Origin: Archangium gephyra
GTDB taxonomy: Bacteria; Myxococcota; Myxococcia; Myxococcales; Myxococcaceae
Direction of reading: 5' to 3'
Assembly (NCBI RefSeq): GCF_001027285.1
Contig: NZ_CP011509.1
Location: 236,501 to 300,500 of the forward strand
DNA length: 64,000 bases
Part shown: one piece after another, positions 15,802 to 24,847 of the stretch
Position numbering within the stretch: the stretch's first letter is position 1
Layout of the letters: every line of letters starts with the position of its first letter
The notes under the pieces: model-generated
Told to the model about the DNA's origin: nothing
Seen by the model: the letters and a program-made list of their open reading frames with translations, nothing else
The model's database searches: none
Position numbers and translations under genes: made by a program

Positions 15802-16776
15802 ATGGCCCCCTCCATTCCCGAGAAGATGAAGGCCGCGGCACTCGATCGCTTCGGCGGCCCGGAAGTCCTCGGTATCAAGACGGTGCCCGTGCCCGCCTGC
15901 GCGGACGATGAAATCCTCATCCGCGTCGAGGCGGCGGGAGTGGGCGTCTGGGACTCCCTGGAGCGGGAGGGGGAGATGGCGAGCATGATGGAAGGGGAGC
16001 CCCACTTCCCCTACGTGCCCGGCACCGACGGCGCGGGGGAGGTGGTGTCCGTGGGCGGCAACGTGCGGCGCTTCAAGGTGGGGGATCGCGTCTACGCGGC
16101 CTCGTTCCTGAGCCCCAAGGGAGGCTTCTACGCGGAATTCACCGTGGCGAAGGAGAAGCACGCGGCGAGGATTCCCAAGGGAATGAAGGTGGAGCAGGCG
16201 GCGGCACTGGCGGCGGATGGCATCACCGCGCTGCAAGGGCTCGAGGACACCCTGCGGCTCCAGGCGGGGCAACGCCTGCTCATCTTCGGCGCCAGCGGTG
16301 GGGTGGGGCACATCGCGCTGCAGCTCGCCCGGCGTATCGGAGCGCGGGTGCTGGCGGTGGCCTCGGGCGAGGACGGGGTGGAGCTGGCCCGCCGGCTCGG
16401 CGCGGAGGTGGTCGTCGAGGGGCACCACGGGGATGTGGAGAAGGCCTGCCGCGACTTCGCCCCGGACGGGCTCGACGCGGCCCTGGTGCTGGCGTGCAAT
16501 GACCGCTGCCTGAGCGCGCTGAAGCACGTGCGAGCGGGCGGCCGCATCGCCCACCCGAACGGCGTGGAGCCGATCCCCCAGGGCCCCGAGGGCCGCGAGG
16601 TCATCGCCTACGACGGCGTCCCCAACCAGAAGACGCTCGAGCGGCTCAACGAGCTCATCGAAGCGGGGCCCTTCCACCTGGAGATCGGCCAAGTCTACGC
16701 GATGGAGGAGGCCGCCCGGGCGCAGAAGGAGGTGCTCCAGCACCACCTGGGCAAGCTGACCCTCCGCATCCACTGA
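15802..16776 (+). CDS. Quinone oxidoreductase-like (zinc-free MDR) protein
   Basis: A 324-residue medium-chain dehydrogenase/reductase of the quinone oxidoreductase type. It begins MAPSIPEKMKAAALDRFGGP. It has the GroES-like half with YVPGTDGAGEVVSVGGNVRRFKVGDRVYA and then the NADPH Rossmann motif LIFGASGGVGHIALQLARRIGA. The zinc-binding cysteines of alcohol dehydrogenases are absent, so it most likely reduces quinones or enones with NADPH in the cytoplasm. GGAGTCCCACC before the ATG sets the start. The physiological substrate is not evident. Confidence 0.85.
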   Translation: MAPSIPEKMKAAALDRFGGPEVLGIKTVPVPACADDEILIRVEAAGVGVWDSLEREGEMASMMEGEPHFPYVPGTDGAGEVVSVGGNVRRFKVGDRVYAASFLSPKGGFYAEFTVAKEKHAARIPKGMKVEQAAALAADGITALQGLEDTLRLQAGQRLLIFGASGGVGHIALQLARRIGARVLAVASGEDGVELARRLGAEVVVEGHHGDVEKACRDFAPDGLDAALVLACNDRCLSALKHVRAGGRIAHPNGVEPIPQGPEGREVIAYDGVPNQKTLERLNELIEAGPFHLEIGQVYAMEEAARAQKEVLQHHLGKLTLRIH

Positions 16777-16840
16777 CCGGGGAACAGGCCGCTCGAAGGG
16801 GTTGAAACAAAATCCCCGACACTGCCAAGAGAGCGGGTCC

Positions 16841-17470
16841 ATGTCGAAGAGCCCGCGTTACCGCATACCGGCACGACTCCACCGTGTGGAGCAGGAGCTG
16901 CAACGCAGCCGCTTCATCACGACGGTTGCCCCAGCGCCAACGGTGGAGGAGGCCAAGGCATTCATCGCCCGCGTCCGCGAGGAGTTCCCCGATGCCAACC
17001 ACAACTGCTGGGCATACGTGGTGGGCCCTCCCGGCTCCACGGGCATGGCGGGGATGAGTGACGACGGCGAGCCGCACGGGACCGCCGGCCGGCCGATGCT
17101 CACGGCGCTGCTCCACGGCAACGTGGGAGACGTGGCCGTCGTCGTCACCCGCTACTTCGGCGGAACGCTCCTGGGCAAGGGAGGGCTGGTGCGCGCCTAT
17201 ACCGGCTGCGTCCAGCAGGGCCTCGAGCACCTGCCCACTACCGAGCGCGTGAGCAAGGCCCGCCTCTCCGTTGAAATCGAGTACGCGAGCGTTGATGGCT
17301 TCCGCCGGATGCTCCCGGCCCACGAGGCGGAAGTCGTCTCCGAGGAGTACGCCGCCACCGTGGGCTATCAGCTCCTGCTGCCCGTCACCCGCGTGGAGAC
17401 CTTCCAGACCGCACTGCTCGACCTCACCAACGGACAGGCCCTGATGGAAGTGCTCGACCCCGGCGAGTGA
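16841..17470 (+). CDS. YigZ/IMPACT family protein
   Basis: A 209-residue protein of the YigZ/IMPACT family (UPF0029). Conserved blocks are RSRFITTVAP, NHNCWAYVV, SDDGEPHGTAGRPML and VVVTRYFGGTLLGKGGLVRAYTG, followed by the C-terminal ferredoxin-like domain. The eukaryotic relative IMPACT modulates GCN2; the bacterial proteins are implicated in translation or proteolysis control, but the exact role is unclear. The ATG at 16841 starts the conserved part and is preferred to one 39 bases upstream. Confidence 0.9.
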   Translation: MSKSPRYRIPARLHRVEQELQRSRFITTVAPAPTVEEAKAFIARVREEFPDANHNCWAYVVGPPGSTGMAGMSDDGEPHGTAGRPMLTALLHGNVGDVAVVVTRYFGGTLLGKGGLVRAYTGCVQQGLEHLPTTERVSKARLSVEIEYASVDGFRRMLPAHEAEVVSEEYAATVGYQLLLPVTRVETFQTALLDLTNGQALMEVLDPGE

Positions 17471-17488
17471 CGGCGGCAGGGCCGGTCC

Positions 17489-18463
17489 TCACCTGCGGGA
17501 CAGCAGCCGTTCGAGCCATGCCTCGCGAGCCGCGTTCGCCGCTTGGGAGATGGCGGCCTGCGGCGCCATCTGGCTGAAGCCGTGAAACGCGCCACCCCAG
17601 ACGTGGAGCTCCGCCTCGCCACCAGCCGCCCAGATCGCGCTCGCGTAGGCAACGCTCTCGTCGCGGAAGACTTCAGCCGCTCCCACATCGATGAAGGTGG
17701 GCGGCAGGCCGCTCAAATCGGTCGCCCGAGCGGGAGCCGCGTAGATCGACACGTCATCCGTTCCGCGCCGGTCTCCGAGCAGGGCCGTCCAGCCGGTCAG
17801 GTTGCTGACGCGATCCCAGATGCCGATCCCCTGGTACTGGTACGACGAGACGGTCTCGTTCCGATCGTCGATCATCGGGCATTGGAGGAGTTGTCCGAAC
17901 AGCTTCGGCCCCTTGCGGTCGCGTGCCAACAGGGTGGTGCCAGCCGCCAGGCCGCCCCCGGCACTTCCGCCGAAGATGAGGATCCGCTCCGGATCGATCA
18001 ACAGCTCCCTCGCGTGTGCGGCCATCCACTCGAGTCCCGCGTAGCAGTCCTCGACCGGAATCGGATCAGGGTTCTCGGGTGCGCGCCGATATTCAACCGT
18101 GACGCACACCGCGTCGAACTTCATCGCCCACGCCACCAGGTCGGAGGCGCCCGCGAAACGGTTGGCCATGACCATCCCGCCACCGTGGAGGTGATAGATG
18201 CCGGGTCCCGGCCTCGCATGGTCCTTCCGCGAGATCACCGAGACGACCATCTCCACCCCCTGGTAACCAGGAATGGTGAAATCGACGCACTGGACCGGCC
18301 GGTCGCCCATCTGCTCCGAGATCGGAGGGATGGGCATGGCGCGATATTTCTCGATCTGATCGGCCGTCATGTTGACGGGGACGAATCCGGCGAACGCCGG
18401 AAGGATGGAGGCGAGCTCGGGCTCGAACGGGGACGGCGTGGGTTCCTCCTTCGTGTGGCTCAT
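17489..18463 (-). CDS. Alpha/beta hydrolase of the hormone-sensitive lipase type
   Basis: A 324-residue family IV (hormone-sensitive lipase-like) esterase. The oxyanion motif is HLHGGGMVMANR, the nucleophile is in FGGSAGGGLAAG, the acid in DVGAAEVFRDE, and the histidine in GGAFHGFSQM. These enzymes hydrolyse short or medium acyl esters in the cytoplasm. The ATG at 18463 starts MSHTKEEPTPSP and is preferred over an upstream codon at 18523. It converges with the YigZ gene 18 bases away. Actual substrate unknown. Confidence 0.88.
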   Translation of the reverse strand: MSHTKEEPTPSPFEPELASILPAFAGFVPVNMTADQIEKYRAMPIPPISEQMGDRPVQCVDFTIPGYQGVEMVVSVISRKDHARPGPGIYHLHGGGMVMANRFAGASDLVAWAMKFDAVCVTVEYRRAPENPDPIPVEDCYAGLEWMAAHARELLIDPERILIFGGSAGGGLAAGTTLLARDRKGPKLFGQLLQCPMIDDRNETVSSYQYQGIGIWDRVSNLTGWTALLGDRRGTDDVSIYAAPARATDLSGLPPTFIDVGAAEVFRDESVAYASAIWAAGGEAELHVWGGAFHGFSQMAPQAAISQAANAAREAWLERLLSRR

Positions 18464-18582
18464 GGTCACTGACCTCGATTCATGCGGTGGGGAATGAGAC
18501 GGTGAAACGTGAAACCCACCCATCTCAACGTAGGCCGCCGCTGGCGATTGAAGAAGGCCGATGGCCCACCGATGATGCGGGC

Positions 18583-18774
18583 ATGACTGGTTGGATCATC
18601 TCGGGATTCGTGGCCTTCGGGCTGGGTTGCCTCTTGAGACAGCGCGATCGACAGAGCCCGACTCGCGGAGAGATCGACAACAGGAAGCTGACGCCCTTGC
18701 AGGTCTTGTACAGCTGTCTGTTGGCCTATCCCTTCTGTCTTCTCGTGGTTCTCCTCCATCACTCGCTGTCTTGA
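18583..18774 (+). CDS. Small two-helix membrane protein
   Basis: A 63-residue protein starting MTGWIISGFVAFGLGCLL. A transmembrane helix lies at each end (the second is VLYSCLLAYPFCLLVVLL), separated by a charged loop (RQRDRQSPTRGEIDNRK). This is a plausible small membrane protein, divergently oriented to the esterase gene. I do not recognise a family. Coding status rests on length, hydrophobic pattern and an otherwise empty interval. Confidence 0.45.
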   Translation: MTGWIISGFVAFGLGCLLRQRDRQSPTRGEIDNRKLTPLQVLYSCLLAYPFCLLVVLLHHSLS

Positions 18775-18861
18775 GCGTCCATCAGACAGCACGTTGGCCG
18801 ACTGACGGGACGAGAACCCCGAGTTGGAAGCATTTGAACGGTTCGTTGCTCCGATGAGTCC

Positions 18862-19443
18862 TCACTTCTTCAACGAATCACGCACATCCGGCGGCAGCTC
18901 ATCGACGTCCCCGTAGATGTACAACCGGCCTCGCGGCCGGGAAGGATCGATCTCGCCGTAACGCGCGACCACGCTGGCGGCGGCGACATTGTCCTGGATG
19001 ATGGCTACTCCCTTGGGAGACGCCGGATCCTTCTCCTGCCCGCCACTGTCATCGACCTCGGCGCAGAAGGGCCGCCGACGCTCTCCTGGAACCTGGATCG
19101 CGTCATAGCGGACGATGACCAGCTCGCCCCCCGTCCAGACCTGCCCGAACAACCGGGTCCTCACGGGCAGATGTTTGTAGGGCTCGTTCAGGTAGCCCAC
19201 CACGGGCCCCTCCACCAGACGTGCCTTGCCTCGCTCACCCAACCGCTCATCCACGATGACCGACATGGACTCCATCGGCGCACTCGGCCCGATTCCCATC
19301 TCCGCCATCGCATCAAGGGCCTCGCGCGGGCAATCCTGAGGCAAGGGAGTTCCATCAGGCCTCACCCGGATGCCAGAGCACCCGGCGCCTAGCGTGCTGA
19401 GCGCTCCCAGTGCCACCATGTAGAGTCTTCTCCTCGAGAACAT
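18862..19443 (-). CDS. Hypothetical lipoprotein near the DUF2381 gene
   Basis: A 193-residue protein starting MFSRRRLYMVALGALSTLG and running into the lipobox GAGCSG, so it should be a lipoprotein. The mature part is a single unrecognised domain with conserved-looking stretches (PQDCPREALDAM, GQVWTGGELVIVRYD, RGRLYIYGDVDELP). In myxobacteria, similar lipoproteins commonly sit next to DUF2381 proteins and Ser/Thr kinases; here the DUF2381 gene lies 45 bases upstream on the same strand, so they are probably co-transcribed. Function unknown. Confidence 0.7.
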   Translation of the reverse strand: MFSRRRLYMVALGALSTLGAGCSGIRVRPDGTPLPQDCPREALDAMAEMGIGPSAPMESMSVIVDERLGERGKARLVEGPVVGYLNEPYKHLPVRTRLFGQVWTGGELVIVRYDAIQVPGERRRPFCAEVDDSGGQEKDPASPKGVAIIQDNVAAASVVARYGEIDPSRPRGRLYIYGDVDELPPDVRDSLKK

Positions 19444-19487
19444 GGCTGTGGACCTCCGCGAGGTGGATGAAGGAGAAGCCCGGAGCA

Positions 19488-20413
19488 TCAGAGCTGCACC
19501 CCAGAGTAGCAGAGCTGCCATTCAGGACCATCCGGCCCACGGAGTGCGATGGAATAGAAGTCGCCACGAGAGGAAGGCGGCGTCCGGGTGACGAGCACGG
19601 CGCGCCCGGTCGCGCCGGGAGGAAGAATGGAGGGACGGGCACGGGCGATGACAGGGAGGGGCTCGCGGGTCTCGCCGTGGAGGATCTCTCCCCGCAGGAG
19701 AGTCCAGTCCTGAGTACGGTGACGGTTCGTCACGAGGAAGACGTAGGCCGAACGCCCAGCGAGGCGGATGAACCAGACCAGAGCGTGAACGTCGGAGTTC
19801 TCGACCTTGAGGGGTTTGCCCTTCAGCAGATGGGAAGAGGCCTCGTCGTCAAGCAGGAGCACCGCGAGGGCGACGTCGGGGTTGAACTCGTCCTCCCGGT
19901 ATCGGGCGAGCTCCATCTCGGACCGCGCGTACCGGAGCTTGAGCGTTTCATGCTCGGCGCTCACCTTCTCCAGAGCGGCCCGCAGCGCCCCGGGGGAGAA
20001 TGGGTGGAGGAAGACGTCCACCTGCACATCCGCCAGGGCGGGAGGACCGGGGACGAGCACGAGGGTCAGGCTCGTGCCGTCCATCCGCCGGACCTGGAGG
20101 TGCATGCGTGGCCAGAGCCATGCGCTGGACGAGGGGTGGAGCAGCAACAACCGGCCGGAGACGTCCAACGACTCGAAGGGAGACGAGCCCTGCTCCTGGA
20201 GCTGCGTCCCCGCCGGATCGAGCTCGGACTCGAAACGCACCACGATGGGGACACCCGCGGAGATCCGCAGCTCTGCCATGTGACCCGGAGGAAGCTCGGA
20301 GAGCACGATGGGGCGCCACTGCGGGGGGGCTCCGCCTGCGTGACATGCGGCAGCAGGAGGGCCAGAAGCACGACAACGACCCTGGAGACCAGGGCGAGAG
20401 CGCGGGCATTCAT
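19488..20413 (-). pseudogene. DUF2381 family protein with a frameshift in a C run
   Basis: The body (from about 20320 down to 19488) reads as a DUF2381 protein: beta-rich start (HMAELRISAGVPIVVRFE), the LRLQVRRMDG-like second strand set, a heptad-like helix (LEKVSAEHETLKLRYARSEM) and a C-terminal domain. Its signal peptide, MNARALALVSRVVVVLLALL, is in another frame starting at ATG 20413. The frames meet at a run of seven cytosines on the coding strand (20323-20329); eight would join them as AEPPPQWRP. So the gene is broken by one base, is phase-variable, or carries a sequencing error. DUF2381 proteins are typical of Myxococcales and of unknown function. Confidence 0.7.
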
Positions 20414-20527
20414 GCCCGGTGCATTCTATTGCATGCACCACCTTGAAGGTAGCCCCGTGGACCCGACTCGCGAAATAGCCCCGGCGACGCCCTCACTTCC
20501 CCAAACGTGTGTTGGATGGGCGAAGGC

Positions 20528-23500
20528 CTACTTCAGGGCCTTCTCTATCTGCGTACAGACCGTCACCCAGGCCGCCTCCACCTGCGCACGAGACAGCCCA
20601 GCCAGCGGCTTCGACGGATCGATGGGAGACTGATACCGCCAGAGTTCAGTGCGTTCCACCAGCGAGGCACGGATGGGCACCCACAAGATCTTCAGTCCCC
20701 GACTCGCAGCCGCGCTCAACAGCGGTGGCAACTCGTGTTGGGCAATGAGGTCCGAGGCCAGGAAATCGGCGGACACCAGCAACACCGCCACCCTGGCATG
20801 AGCCAAGGCATTCTCGAGCTCAGCCCTCCGATCCGCGCCTGCCTGGATGTGGGTGTCGCTCCAGACCTCGAGGACCCCGTTTCGAACGAGCGGCGTCAGC
20901 TGCGTCTCGAGCTGCTTGAGCCACTTTTCGTCCTTCTTGCTGTAGCTGATGAAAACGGATTCACGCGTTCGCGGTGGAGCTTCTGGGGAAATGGATGATT
21001 CCATTTCGAGAATCCAGACGTTTCCAAGCACGTCTCCTGCGCAGATGACTTGAGACGTACAAGCAACCGAGTGGAAGGCGCCAACACCGTGGATCGTGTG
21101 AAGACATCGCCCCGTCTCCACCTCCCACACCTTCAGCGTATCGTCCCTGGAGGCAGACACCACGCGCCGCCCGTCCGGCGTCACCGCGCACCCCTTCACA
21201 AAGTCCCCGTGGCCCTCCAGCGTGGCCACCTCCCGCCCCGTCTCCACCTCCCACACCTTCAGCGTCTTGTCCCAGGAGGCCGACACCACGCGCCGCCCGT
21301 CCGGCGTCACCGCGCACCCACTCACATTGTCCCCGTGGCCCTCCAGCGTGGCCACCTCCCGCCCCGTCTCCACCTCCCACACCTTCAGCGTCTTGTCCCT
21401 GGAGGCAGACACCACGCGCCGCCCGTCCGGCGTCACCGCGCACCCAGTCACAGGGGCCCCGTGGCCCTCCAGCGTGGCCACCTCCCGCCCCGTCTCCACC
21501 TCCCACACCTTCAGCGTCCTGTCACTGGAGGCCGACACCACGCGCCGCCCGTCCGGCGTCACCGCGCACCCATTCACACCGGCACCGTGGCCCTCCAGCG
21601 TGGCCACCTCCCGCCCCGTCTCCACCTCCCACACCTTCAGCGTCTTGTCCCAGGAGGCCGACACCACGCGCCGCCCGTCCGGCGTCACCGCGCACCCACT
21701 CACATTGTCCCCGTGGCCCTCCAGCGTGGCCACCTCCCGCCCCGTCTCCACCTCCCACACCTTCAGCGTCCTGTCATCGGAGGCAGACACCACGCGCCGC
21801 CCGTCCGGCGTCACCGCGCACCCAGTCACATCGGCACCGTGGCCCTCCAGCGTGGCCACCTCCCGCCCCGTCTCCACCTCCCACACCTTCAGCGTCTTGT
21901 CATCGGAGGCAGACACCACGCGCCGCCCGTCCGGCGTCACCGCGCACCCATTCACCCAGGCCCCGTGGCCCTCCAGCGTGGCCACCTCCCGCCCCGTCTC
22001 CACCTCCCACACCTTCAGCGTATTGTCCCAGGAGGCCGACACCACGCGCCGCCCGTCCGGCGTCACCGCGCACCCATTCACACCGGCACCGTGGCCCTCC
22101 AGCGTGGCCACCTCCCGCCCCGTCTCCACCTCCCACACCTTCAGCGTCTTGTCCAAGGAGGCAGACACCACGCGCCGCCCGTCCGGCGTCACCGCGCACC
22201 CAGTCACAGCGAAACCGTGGCCCTCCAGCGTGGCCACCTCCCGCCCCGTCTCCACCTCCCACACCTTCAGCGTCTTGTCCCAGGAGGCCGACACCACGCG
22301 CCGCCCGTCCGGCGTCACCGCGCACCCACTCACACTGTCCCCGTGGCCCTCCAGCGTGGCCACCTCCCGCCCCGTCTCCACCTCCCACACCTTCAGCGTC
22401 TTGTCCAAGGAGGCAGACACCACGCGCCGCCCGTCCGGCGTCACCGCGCACCCACTCACACTGTCCCCGTGGCCCTCCAGCGTGGCCACCTCCCGCCCCG
22501 TCTCCACCTCCCACACCTTCAGCGTCTTGTCCCTGGAGGCCGACACCACGCGCCGCCCGTCCGGCGTCACCGCGCACCCATTCACACCGTCCCCGTGGCC
22601 CTCCAGCGTGGCCACCTCCCGCCCCGTCTCCACCTCCCACACCTTCAGCGTCTTGTCCCCGGAGGCCGACACCACGCGCCGCCCGTCCGGCGTCACCGCG
22701 CACCCAGTCACACCGTCCCCGTGGCCCTCCAGCGTGCGCTCATTGCCCCCTGTCTTCACGGGATGGCGTAAGCGAAACGCGGGCAGCCCGTCTGGAAACA
22801 ACGTCTCTTCAATCCGCTTCTTCGCCCACCTGGAGCACAACAACCGGTTGTAGACGAGCAGCGGCAGCGACTCCGGCTCCGTCCTCAAGTGATGTGACTC
22901 GGCCTGGACGACACGGTGAAGGATCTTGGGAAGTTCCCGCTCCTTCCCGGGCCCCTCCGCCGCCGCACTCATCAAAGCATCCTCGAGGGAAAGGACCCCG
23001 GCCACCCGGCACTTCTCCTGGAGGTAACCCAGGTTCGTGTAGAGCCCGCGCGCCTGCTCCCACCTGCCTGCCTTCAGCCAGTGCGTCACGCCGTGACGCA
23101 AGGCATAGCTCCAGCGAACGCCACGTCCGGGCGTCTCCGCCGGCCACCGGCACAACTGCTCCGCCAACCGCTGGTGAGTCTCCCGCTCCCGCTCGGAGCC
23201 GAGCTTCGACAGGATGAAGCCGCGGAAGGATTCGTGGAACGGCCGCCAGGCCTTCTCGTGCCCCTCATGCGCCGGTTCCTCGAGAAGAAACGAGCGCGCC
23301 ACACGCAGGAATCGCTCGCCATCCGAGTCCTTCCAGTGGGCCACCGCCGCCAGGACCGGCAACGGCAACGCCTCGCGAGCCACCGCCACCAACCCCAGCC
23401 CCTCGCGAACCACCCCACCAAGCTCATCGGGCAACTCCTGGATTCGCGCCCAGTTCTCCTCGAGCAGCGCTTCCAGTCCTCGCGGCAGCAGTTCGACCCG

Positions 23501-24262
23501 CCGCTTCTTCTCCGGCTGCCCGCGCAACCACTCCTCCAACTTCACCGCGTAGAGCACGTTGGCTTCGGCCCGCTGCACCACCTCTCTCACGAAGGCGGGG
23601 GTCAGCGGCGGCACGAACCGGGGTGCCACATGCTCCCAGTACTGACGCACCACGTTCCTGTTCGAGCCCGCCCACCGCTCGCCATCCAGGTCGATGGTGT
23701 GAAGGCCCGCCTGGGCTTCCAGCCAGCTCAGGTACGGGTACGTGGGCCGCGAGGCACACAGCACCTTCACCCCGGGCGGCAGCGCGTGCGGCAGGAAGCG
23801 CGGCAGCGGGTTTGAGCCACCCGGCTCGCCCTCGACCTCGTCGAGGCCATCCACCACCAGCACCAGCCGCTCATTGCGCGGCTTCAGTTCCTTGTCCGAG
23901 ACCCGTTGCAACAGCTCGCGCAGGCGCGTCTCGGGGCGTGCATTGGAATCCGCCAGCTCGGGGTACAGCCGCTCCACCTGTGCCGCCAGGTTGCGCTTGA
24001 CCACCTCGGGCCGGTCCCAGTCCTCCACGCCGCGCCGCAGGAAATGGTGCGGTGGCACCGGGAGCCCCGCGCCCTCGCGCTGCTTCAGCCACTCGGCCAG
24101 CAGCGCGCTCTTGCCCATTCCCGGTCCGCCCTTGACCAGCACCCACCCGCGCGAGGGACCGCCCACCAGGAGCTCGTCCAACTCGGCCATCACGTCCTCA
24201 CGCCCGAGCAGTTCCTCGTGGCGTCCCCGCTCCAACTGGAAGTCGATGATGTCGCTTGCCAT
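20528..24262 (-). CDS. STAND protein: NACHT-like NTPase, WD40 repeats, TIR domain
   Basis: A 1244-residue protein. Residues 1-35 hold a short helical start (HEELLGREDVMAELDELL). The NTPase has Walker A VKGGPGMGKSALL (43-55) and Walker B LVLVVDGLDEVE (133-144), then winged-helix and helical parts to about 500. Residues 508-1060 are thirteen nearly identical 42-residue WD40 repeats and a decayed fourteenth. The C-terminus (about 1095-1244) is a TIR domain: VFISYSKKDEKWLKQLE, then RAELENALAHARVAVLLVSADFL. TIR domains of this group cleave NAD+ or make nucleotide signals, and STAND NTPases with such effectors act in antiphage defence or programmed death. The ATG at 24262 precedes the conserved start. 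Target and activity are unproven. Confidence 0.9.
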   Translation of the reverse strand: MASDIIDFQLERGRHEELLGREDVMAELDELLVGGPSRGWVLVKGGPGMGKSALLAEWLKQREGAGLPVPPHHFLRRGVEDWDRPEVVKRNLAAQVERLYPELADSNARPETRLRELLQRVSDKELKPRNERLVLVVDGLDEVEGEPGGSNPLPRFLPHALPPGVKVLCASRPTYPYLSWLEAQAGLHTIDLDGERWAGSNRNVVRQYWEHVAPRFVPPLTPAFVREVVQRAEANVLYAVKLEEWLRGQPEKKRRVELLPRGLEALLEENWARIQELPDELGGVVREGLGLVAVAREALPLPVLAAVAHWKDSDGERFLRVARSFLLEEPAHEGHEKAWRPFHESFRGFILSKLGSERERETHQRLAEQLCRWPAETPGRGVRWSYALRHGVTHWLKAGRWEQARGLYTNLGYLQEKCRVAGVLSLEDALMSAAAEGPGKERELPKILHRVVQAESHHLRTEPESLPLLVYNRLLCSRWAKKRIEETLFPDGLPAFRLRHPVKTGGNERTLEGHGDGVTGCAVTPDGRRVVSASGDKTLKVWEVETGREVATLEGHGDGVNGCAVTPDGRRVVSASRDKTLKVWEVETGREVATLEGHGDSVSGCAVTPDGRRVVSASLDKTLKVWEVETGREVATLEGHGDSVSGCAVTPDGRRVVSASWDKTLKVWEVETGREVATLEGHGFAVTGCAVTPDGRRVVSASLDKTLKVWEVETGREVATLEGHGAGVNGCAVTPDGRRVVSASWDNTLKVWEVETGREVATLEGHGAWVNGCAVTPDGRRVVSASDDKTLKVWEVETGREVATLEGHGADVTGCAVTPDGRRVVSASDDRTLKVWEVETGREVATLEGHGDNVSGCAVTPDGRRVVSASWDKTLKVWEVETGREVATLEGHGAGVNGCAVTPDGRRVVSASSDRTLKVWEVETGREVATLEGHGAPVTGCAVTPDGRRVVSASRDKTLKVWEVETGREVATLEGHGDNVSGCAVTPDGRRVVSASWDKTLKVWEVETGREVATLEGHGDFVKGCAVTPDGRRVVSASRDDTLKVWEVETGRCLHTIHGVGAFHSVACTSQVICAGDVLGNVWILEMESSISPEAPPRTRESVFISYSKKDEKWLKQLETQLTPLVRNGVLEVWSDTHIQAGADRRAELENALAHARVAVLLVSADFLASDLIAQHELPPLLSAAASRGLKILWVPIRASLVERTELWRYQSPIDPSKPLAGLSRAQVEAAWVTVCTQIEKALK
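21110..22740 (-). repeat. Thirteen tandem 126-base repeats encoding WD40 blades
   Basis: The 126-base unit is almost invariant, for example the copies at 21209 and 21335 start in the same register. Differences fall at a few codons: the pair after GHG (DG, DS, FA, AG, AW, AD, DN, AP, DF), the residue before GCAV (T, N, S or K), and the triplet in SASxDx (R, L, W, D, S with K, N, R or D). This pattern fits recent amplification by recombination with selected diversity. Confidence 0.95.
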
Positions 24263-24316
24263 GCTTGCCCGGCATGCTACCAGAGCGCCCCCATCCACTT
24301 CGTGGGATGCCCTTCG

Positions 24317-24448
24317 ATGATGCCCCTCCGCATCCGGGCAGGTGCCTGCATGCTCCTGCCCCTCATCCTCCTGGCGTGCAGTACTCCGCGCCCTGTCCCC
24401 TTGGAGCGCTTCCAGCCTTCTATGGAATCCACCGTGTGTGGGGAATGA
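24317..24448 (+). CDS. Tiny lipoprotein (43 residues)
   Basis: A 43-codon frame with a textbook lipoprotein signal: basic start MMPLRIRAG, hydrophobic core CMLLPLILLA, and lipobox LLAC at Cys21. The mature part is only 23 residues (STPRPVPLERFQPSMESTVC). Its stop overlaps the next ATG by ATGA, so the 128-residue gene depends on its translation. It may be a true small lipoprotein or what remains of a longer lipoprotein toxin after deletion. It is divergent from the STAND gene. Confidence 0.5.
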   Translation: MMPLRIRAGACMLLPLILLACSTPRPVPLERFQPSMESTVCGE

Positions 24449-24831
24449 AGATGAGCTCCAAACTGGAAGATCTCTTGAGTTCCCTCGAAGCATTGTCCAA
24501 ACAGCACGCCAGCGAACCGGATGCAGTGGCAACCATCGAGACGGCCGCCAAGGCACTCTTCTTCCTTCAGCATGTTGGCCGATTGAAGGACTTCTGGGAG
24601 TACGCAAGGGTCTTCAACACAGAAGAGGCCTGGCCGAAGCCCTTGCGTTCCTTCGGCACCCGCGACGAGGCACTTGCCTGGCTACGAGCCCAAGCGACGG
24701 TCCCCTACGAGACGGTCATTGCGGTAGCAGGCGCGCTCCACAACGTCACACACATGCGCAACGGGGAGTGGATCTTCATCCGCCTTCCTTCCCGTGAGGA
24801 GTTGGACGCAATGGAGGACTCGGAGGACTGA
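24445..24831 (+). CDS. Hypothetical 128-residue protein, possibly immunity-like
   Basis: A cytoplasmic 128-residue protein beginning MKMSSKLEDLLSSLEAL. It is acidic, helical in the first half, with a DEALAWLRAQATVPYETVI segment and a C-terminal beta hairpin (GEWIFIRLPSREEL). I do not recognise a named family. The ATGA coupling to a small lipoprotein recalls lipoprotein-toxin/immunity pairs (SitA/SitI) known from myxobacteria, where the immunity gene follows. That link is inference from arrangement only. Confidence 0.6.
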   Translation: MKMSSKLEDLLSSLEALSKQHASEPDAVATIETAAKALFFLQHVGRLKDFWEYARVFNTEEAWPKPLRSFGTRDEALAWLRAQATVPYETVIAVAGALHNVTHMRNGEWIFIRLPSREELDAMEDSED

Positions 24832-24847
24832 GCGTCCCTCCGAAGCA

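Noticed and set aside
21110-22740. CRISPR-like array
   Set aside because: The period is 126 bases with no spacer, and the unit translates as WD40 blades in the long frame.
21050-22853. Long plus-strand frames (573 and 543 codons) opposite the WD40 repeats
   Set aside because: They are periodic His/Arg/Pro- or Ser/Thr-rich shadows of the repeat units, with no ribosome site or domain.
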